Origin: JAWXCF01 sp034440515
GTDB lineage: Bacteria; Bacteroidota; Bacteroidia; CAILMK01
Direction of reading: 5' to 3'
DNA: 30,586 nucleotides
NCBI GenBank assembly: GCA_034440515.1
Contig: JAWXCF010000116.1
Location: forward strand, 1-30,586
Shown here: one piece after another, positions 26,664 to 30,586 of the stretch
How positions within the stretch are numbered: position 1 is the first letter of the stretch
How the letters are laid out: every line of letters begins with the position of its first letter
Made by a program: the position numbers and the translations under genes
Notes under the pieces: generated by a model
The model's input: the letters and a program-made list of their open reading frames with translations, nothing else
Databases searched by the model: none
Told to the model about the DNA's origin: nothing

Positions 26664-27079
26664 GGGTTTTTTTAGTAGGTTGTAAATTTTTAGTTATGGT
26701 ATTATAGAAAGTAGAAACGACTATGGGATAATCATTTCTAAAGTATCTTATTATATCTAAATATAATTCCAACATATTCGCTAATAACATTAATCTAAAG
26801 ATTAAATCTTATATCGGGTAACAAAAGTTTTATAGCTTTTAGCACTCTATGTTTGTTTGGTTTAAGCCGTATATGCAGCAGAGGGCAAAAGAGTGCTGAA
26901 ATTCCACCAAATAGTGCAGAACCCTGATATTAGCATTGAAACATTAGATTGGGCATCAGGTCTATAGAATCTGGTAGTTAATCACAAAACGGCAAGCTAA
27001 AATCGGTCAAGGTGTTGAAAAAAGTGATGGGGAATGTTACTTGAATACGATAAACTGAATAAGTATAATAATATTCTTT
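26664..27079. other. Region with no intact gene, left part of the 1.1-kb gap
   Basis: No intact reading frame is seen. On the plus strand around 26869-27057 coding-like pieces in shifting frames can be read (LKFHQIVQNPDISIETLDW, then KIGQGVEKSDGECYLNTIN after frame changes), which suggests a decayed gene that I cannot identify. An inverted repeat lies at 26837-26848 / 26890-26901. A T run (26667-26673) follows the E2 stop, but no stem precedes it closely. Confidence 0.4.
26837..26901. repeat. 12-bp inverted repeat, 41-bp spacer
   Basis: TTTTAGCACTCT (26837-26848) and AGAGTGCTGAAA (26890-26901) are complementary with one G-T pair. It could be a hairpin in RNA or the end of a small decayed element; there is no T tract. 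Confidence 0.4.
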
Positions 27080-27416
27080 TTATACGTCAACCTCATCATC
27101 TGCTGTAATAGGTAGCAGATTAAGATTTTGTTCTTGAGCTTGCTCCAATGTCAATACAACATCCTTAAGTTTTCGTTCTATTGCACGTGTTCTTGTACCT
27201 GCTTTTTCTATTACATTACTTGCTTCAACTAATTTTTGTTGACTTTTTCGAGAATATCTCCAAACATTCCGAATTCAGTTTTCACACCACTTATTAAATT
27301 CCACAATTCGCTACTACGTTTTTGTATAGTCAAAGTTCTGAATCCCATTTGAAGCTGTTTAGCAGATCAGATAAAGTAGTGGGGCCTGTGATGGTAATCT
27401 TATATTCTCTTTGCAT
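27080..27416 (-). pseudogene. Broken rmuC-like gene, C-terminal fragment
   Basis: Read on the minus strand from 27416, three blocks in shifting frames give REYKITITGPTTLSDLLNS, then MGFRTLTIQKRSSELWNLI and GVKTEFGMFGDILEKV, then EASNVIEKAGTRTRAIERKL, ending at a TAA (27080-27082). This is the C-terminal part of RmuC, a predicted nuclease of the PD-(D/E)XK group that limits recombination at inverted repeats. Single-base losses near 27350 and 27235 break the frame (leading to TGA at 27330-27332 and TAG at 27229-27231). The N-terminal part, including the nuclease core, is absent: upstream sequence is a Fic-domain fragment. Family call is from memory of conserved blocks; the loss of function is visible directly. 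Confidence 0.75.
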
Positions 27417-27645
27417 TATCATAATAAAGCATTCTGTTTTGCGCAAAGAAATTAGTTAAATACAGTATAGGTTACTTCAATATTCTTGTACTAACTAGGT
27501 ACAATGTAATTAATAATCTGCCCACTCGTCCATTACCATCTAGAAAGGGGTGAGTAGTTTCAATCTGATAATGTATTAATGCTATCTTTAATAAATCTGG
27601 CAACGGGTTTAATTCATCCAAATAAGTATTTTTAATTGCAAACAC
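27415..27645 (-). pseudogene. Broken Fic-domain gene, internal fragment
   Basis: On the minus strand the frame from 27645 reads AIKNTYLDELNPLPDLLK, IALIHYQIETTHPFLDGNG, RVGRLLITLYLV, then hits TAA at 27472-27474 and continues as PILYLTNFFAQNRMLYYDN. HPFLDGNGRVGR (27517-27552) is the complete Fic active-site motif used for AMP transfer to proteins, with the catalytic His. The TAA stands where relatives have Lys (AAA to TAA is one change). The N-terminal part is missing (a stop at 27646-27648 and no homologous sequence beyond), and the C-terminal winged-helix part is replaced by the rmuC fragment, the two meeting at 27414-27417. Not functional. Confidence 0.8.
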
Positions 27646-27698
27646 TTAAGGTGCATTTATTTCAATTACAAGTACCTTATAGACTAAGTGAAAACATT

Positions 27699-27706
27699 TA
27701 TCTTTG
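27699..27706 (+). promoter_or_regulatory. Candidate -7 box for the M13 peptidase gene
   Basis: TATCTTTG matches TAnnTTTG exactly, with the ATG 79 bp downstream. It overlaps the in-frame TTG at 27704, which argues that this TTG is not the start of translation. Confidence 0.5.
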
Positions 27707-27784
27707 TTTTGGCATCAGCTTCGCTTTATTTCGAGTATTATAGCGACAAGGCCTCACATTTTTCGTAATTTTTTATATTTATAT

Positions 27785-29905
27785 ATGACCCTATCTAAAC
27801 ATTTGGTACTAGCTGGCTTTATATTAAGCAGCACTGTAGCCACTTTTGCTTGGACGAATGCAGGTATGCAGTCTAAACCAAAGCCAAAAAAAGCAGCAAC
27901 TGTTAAAAAAGCACCTGCTAAAAAAATGAACACAGTCCCAACATTAAAAAGTGGTATAGATCTAACTGCAATAGATAAGGGTACTAGCCCAGCAGTAGAT
28001 TTCAACCAATATGTAAATGGTAATTGGTATAAAACCACCAACATCCCTGCTAGCGAATCGCGTTGGGGTGCATTCAGCATATTGTCAGACAAAAACAAAA
28101 CCCTGCTGAGAAAAATATGTGAAGACGACGCTAAAAATGCAAAAGCATCTAAGAATGGTAGCAACACCCAATTGGTGGGCGATTTCTGGGCGAGCGGTAT
28201 GGATAGTGGCTTAATTCAAACAAACGGGTATAGACCGATTTTGCCAGACCTAAGGGCGATAGATGCGATACAAGTAGATCAAGATATTATGCCAGTAGTG
28301 GCTATGTTACACCGCAAGGGTGTGAATTCACTGTTTGGTCTATATGCTGAACAAGATGCTAAAAATAGTACTAGATATATATTGTATTATGGGCAAGGTG
28401 GTCTCGGCCTGCCAGATAGAGACTATTACTTTAAAGAAGATGAACGCAGCGTAAAACTACGTGAAGCCTACAAGCAACACGTTTACAATATGTTTAAACT
28501 AATAGAGCTGACTGATAAAGAAGCAACTGAAAAAACAAAATTGGTTTTAGAGTTTGAAACCAAAATAGCAGAGGCATCTATGAATAGGTTAGAAATGCGT
28601 GACCCCTACGCCACCTATAACTTGACTACTTATAAAGAATTACAAGACAATAATAAATTTGTCAATTTTCAAAAATATTGGGACATAAATAAATTACCTG
28701 AAGTGAATGAATTGGTAGTAAGCCAACCTAAGCAATTGCAGAAAGTAAACGAATTATTTCAGTCTGCAAGTATGGAGTCTTGGCGTGCCTACCTACAGTG
28801 GACCTTAATTCACGGCTATGCCAGATATCTAAGTGATCCATTTGTAAATGAAAACTTCAGTTTTTATGGTAAGACATTAACAGGAGCTAAAGAAGCTCAA
28901 CCCCGTTGGAAACGTACCCTAGCTGTAGTAGATGGTAGTCTAGGCGAGGCATTGGGTCGAGAATATGTAAAAGTAGCATTTACCCCAGATGCTAAAGAAA
29001 GAATGCTAAAACTGGTTAGTAACCTAAAAGTAGCACTAGGCGAAAGAATCGACCTACTAGAGTGGATGAGTGCAGCAACTAAAAAGGAAGCTCACCACAA
29101 GTTGAACACCATTACGGTGAAAATTGGATACCCAGATGTATGGAAAACTTACGATGGATTAATCATTGCCAAAACAACATTTGTGCGAAACATTATGAAT
29201 TCGTCTGAATTGGAATACAAACGCAATATGGATAAAATTGGTAAACCTATAGACCGTACAGAGTGGGGAATGACACCGCCTACCATTAATGCATACTATA
29301 ATCCGAGTATGAATGAGATAGTTTTCCCTGCTGGTATATTGCAACCTCCATTCTTTGACCCAAATGCTGATGACGCAGTAAACTATGGTGGCATAGGAGC
29401 TGTAATTGGACACGAATTAACCCACGGATTTGATGATGAGGGTAGAAAATTTGATGCAGACGGTAACTTGAAAGACTGGTGGACAGAAGAAGATGCAAAA
29501 CAATTTGAAGCACGCACAGGTAAAGTAGTTGATCAGTTTAATGGATATATTGGTGTTGACACTACCCACGTAAATGGTCAATTAACCCTAGGTGAAAACA
29601 TTGCTGACTTAGGTGGATTAAAAATAGCCTACGAAGCCTACAAAAAATCGTTGAACGGCAAACCAGCTCCAGTTATAGATGGTTTTACTGGTGACCAAAG
29701 GTTCTTTATAGGTTGGGCACAAGTATGGAGAATTAAAGCGCGACCAGAAGCAGTACAACAACAAATGTTAACTGACCCACATAGCCCAGCACAATGGAGA
29801 ATTAACGGTCCATTAAGCAACCTACCTGAGTTTTGGAAAGCATTTAATGTAAAAACTGGTCAGCCAATGCGTATGCCAGCTGATAAACAAGCTCAAATTT
29901 GGTAA
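27785..29905 (+). CDS. M13 family zinc metallopeptidase (neprilysin/PepO-like)
   Basis: The protein has 706 residues from the ATG at 27785, normal for M13. An in-frame TTG at 27704 is rejected because it would bury the signal peptide and lies in the promoter box. The leader MTLSKHLVLAGFILSSTVA has a cleavage region near FAWTNAG, followed by a Lys/Ala/Pro-rich linker (~30-50). The N-terminal M13 domain starts near SPAVDFNQYVNGNWYK. The catalytic domain has NAYYNPSMNEIVFPAGIL (Asn502, Ala503), the zinc site HELTH (543-547), the third ligand Glu604 in ENIADLGG, and the family ending RINGPLSNLPEFWKAF and QIW. The enzyme should cleave peptides outside the cytoplasm. A terminator follows; it appears to be a single-gene unit. 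Confidence 0.95.
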   Translation: MTLSKHLVLAGFILSSTVATFAWTNAGMQSKPKPKKAATVKKAPAKKMNTVPTLKSGIDLTAIDKGTSPAVDFNQYVNGNWYKTTNIPASESRWGAFSILSDKNKTLLRKICEDDAKNAKASKNGSNTQLVGDFWASGMDSGLIQTNGYRPILPDLRAIDAIQVDQDIMPVVAMLHRKGVNSLFGLYAEQDAKNSTRYILYYGQGGLGLPDRDYYFKEDERSVKLREAYKQHVYNMFKLIELTDKEATEKTKLVLEFETKIAEASMNRLEMRDPYATYNLTTYKELQDNNKFVNFQKYWDINKLPEVNELVVSQPKQLQKVNELFQSASMESWRAYLQWTLIHGYARYLSDPFVNENFSFYGKTLTGAKEAQPRWKRTLAVVDGSLGEALGREYVKVAFTPDAKERMLKLVSNLKVALGERIDLLEWMSAATKKEAHHKLNTITVKIGYPDVWKTYDGLIIAKTTFVRNIMNSSELEYKRNMDKIGKPIDRTEWGMTPPTINAYYNPSMNEIVFPAGILQPPFFDPNADDAVNYGGIGAVIGHELTHGFDDEGRKFDADGNLKDWWTEEDAKQFEARTGKVVDQFNGYIGVDTTHVNGQLTLGENIADLGGLKIAYEAYKKSLNGKPAPVIDGFTGDQRFFIGWAQVWRIKARPEAVQQQMLTDPHSPAQWRINGPLSNLPEFWKAFNVKTGQPMRMPADKQAQIW

Positions 29906-29953
29906 AATAGCACCAAAATAAATTTATTTTAATGTTAAATTAACATTATCTAT

Positions 29954-29980
29954 AGCCCTGACTAAAGTTGGGGCTTTTTT
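29954..29980 (+). terminator. Rho-independent terminator after the M13 peptidase
   Basis: AGCCCTGA (29954-29961) pairs with TTGGGGCT (29968-29975) over eight pairs including two G-U, with a 6-nt loop and six T (29975-29980). Confidence 0.8.
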
Positions 29981-30046
29981 ATTTAATTGATAGTCAGTTA
30001 TATAAAATATATTATTAAAGAAACATTAAAAAAAGTATTGAAAAAG

Positions 30047-30077
30047 TTTGTAGTTATGAAAATTATTTTAATCTTTG
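30047..30077 (+). promoter_or_regulatory. Candidate promoter for the ECF sigma factor gene
   Basis: TTTG (30047-30050) serves as -33 and TAATCTTTG (30069-30077) as -7, one base longer than TAnnTTTG, with 18 bp between. This is the best-spaced pair in the window. The start codon lies 95 bp downstream. Confidence 0.45.
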
Positions 30078-30172
30078 TCTTGTGATGAGGCAGTCAAGAA
30101 AGCGTTTATAAGCCCAATTGTACAGCAACATCAAAACGAATAAGAATTTTAATAACGCAAAATAAACAATTT

Positions 30173-30586
30173 ATGGACACTCAAGTACTAACAGTAGAAC
30201 GCAAGCAACCACTAGTTCAATCTAAAGAAACTCGTGCAGAATTTGAAAGTATGATTACTAGATTAGCCTACAGTCTTAAGCCATTTGCTATGTCACTAAC
30301 TCGTGATATAGAAGATGCACACGACTTAATACACGAGACCGTGTTACGTGCATTAACCAGTAACCCAATTAGCCTTGAGGGGACTAATGTAAAAGGTTGG
30401 CTCTACACCATAATGCGAAACATATTTATAAACAACTATCGTCGCAACAAACGCCGTAGTGCATTAGTTGATACTACAGAGGATATGTATGCAATAGACA
30501 GTCTGGTTGTAAATAAAGATGTAAATAAAGGTGAAAGCAATATGGAAATGCAAACTATTAAAAAAGCATTGGCAGAATTGGGTGAA
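30173..30586 (+). CDS. ECF sigma factor (sigma-70 family), 3' end outside the window
   Basis: 138 codons are visible from the ATG at 30173 to the right edge without a stop. The first ~20 residues are variable (TQVLTVERKQPLVQ). Region 2 is clear: FESMITRLAYSLKPFAMSL, then RDIEDAHDLIHETVLRAL (helix contacting core polymerase), then GTNVKGWLYTIMRNIFINNYR and RRNKRRS (-10 binding). The beginning of region 4 follows (MQTIKKALAELGE), cut off by the edge. ECF factors direct RNA polymerase to stress or envelope regulons. The style, with NVKGWLYTIMRN, is common in Bacteroidota. No anti-sigma gene can be seen in the remaining bases. It is separated from the M13 gene by a terminator and is probably its own unit. 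Confidence 0.92.
   Translation, partial: MDTQVLTVERKQPLVQSKETRAEFESMITRLAYSLKPFAMSLTRDIEDAHDLIHETVLRALTSNPISLEGTNVKGWLYTIMRNIFINNYRRNKRRSALVDTTEDMYAIDSLVVNKDVNKGESNMEMQTIKKALAELGE

Noticed and set aside
26539..26790. Minus-strand 83-codon frame over the end of the E2 gene
   Set aside because: More than half lies antisense to E2 catalytic residues; no start context or motif supports it.
27704..27784. N-terminal extension of the M13 peptidase from TTG
   Set aside because: The extension lacks family similarity, precedes a good signal peptide at 27785 and overlaps the -7 box.
27754..28167. Minus-strand frame of 137 codons over the start of the M13 gene
   Set aside because: It is antisense to the signal peptide and first domain of the M13 peptidase and has no supporting features.
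1..30586. CRISPR arrays, tRNA, rRNA, insertion sequences
   Set aside because: No direct-repeat array, no T-loop type sequence, no rRNA-like stretch and no transposase motif was seen on either strand.

Overview
The window is AT-rich chromosomal DNA from a member of the Bacteroidota, probably from the Chitinophagales/Sphingobacteriales side (lineage is inference). The evidence is a DUF1800/DUF1501 gene pair whose DUF1501 member ends in a type IX secretion sorting domain, a TonB-dependent receptor coupled to a DUF4249 lipoprotein, lipoproteins with LVIVD repeats, a DUF3127 protein, ECF sigma factor style, almost no Shine-Dalgarno sequences, and several TAnnTTTG (-7 type) promoter boxes. It looks like housekeeping and envelope DNA. 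I see no prophage, insertion sequence, CRISPR array, rRNA or tRNA.

Layout. 1-3180: DUF1800 (cut by the left edge) and DUF1501 genes, closed by a strong terminator. 3242-5421 (minus): two LVIVD-type lipoproteins that look like the two halves of one usual protein, then a terminator, then a small outer-membrane barrel protein. 5674-8204: an OmpA-family lipoprotein and a von Willebrand factor A (VWA) protein, convergent and only 2 bp apart. 8421-14394: nuoJ-K-L-M-N, the membrane arm of respiratory complex I, followed one codon after the nuoN stop, in the same frame, by an L,D-transpeptidase-like gene without a signal peptide. 15544-16796: a DUF3127 protein with an SSB-like acidic tip and an unknown single-pass membrane protein. 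16858-17997 (minus): acyl-CoA dehydrogenase. 18099-21734: dnaG primase, AI-2E family permease and tadA. 21944-25152: TonB-dependent receptor plus DUF4249 lipoprotein, overlapping by one base. 25308-26663: 2-oxoacid dehydrogenase E2. 26664-27784: about 1.1 kb without an intact gene, holding broken minus-strand fragments of a Fic-domain gene and an rmuC-like gene joined head to tail. 27785-29905: M13 metallopeptidase. 30173 to the right edge: start of an ECF sigma factor.

Functional themes: proton-pumping respiration (nuo), beta-oxidation and 2-oxoacid oxidation feeding it (acyl-CoA dehydrogenase, E2), envelope and surface proteins (TonB receptor, OmpA, lipoproteins, T9SS cargo, M13 peptidase), and information processing (dnaG, tadA, DUF3127, sigma factor).

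Most notable observations: (i) I found no occurrence of the tetranucleotide CATG anywhere in the 30.6 kb, although chance predicts many tens, and codon choice visibly bends around it; (ii) an LVIVD lipoprotein appears split into two lipoprotein genes; (iii) an L,D-transpeptidase without an export signal lies in frame directly behind NuoN; (iv) a Fic/RmuC gene graveyard. All family assignments come from reading motifs by eye; no searches were run.
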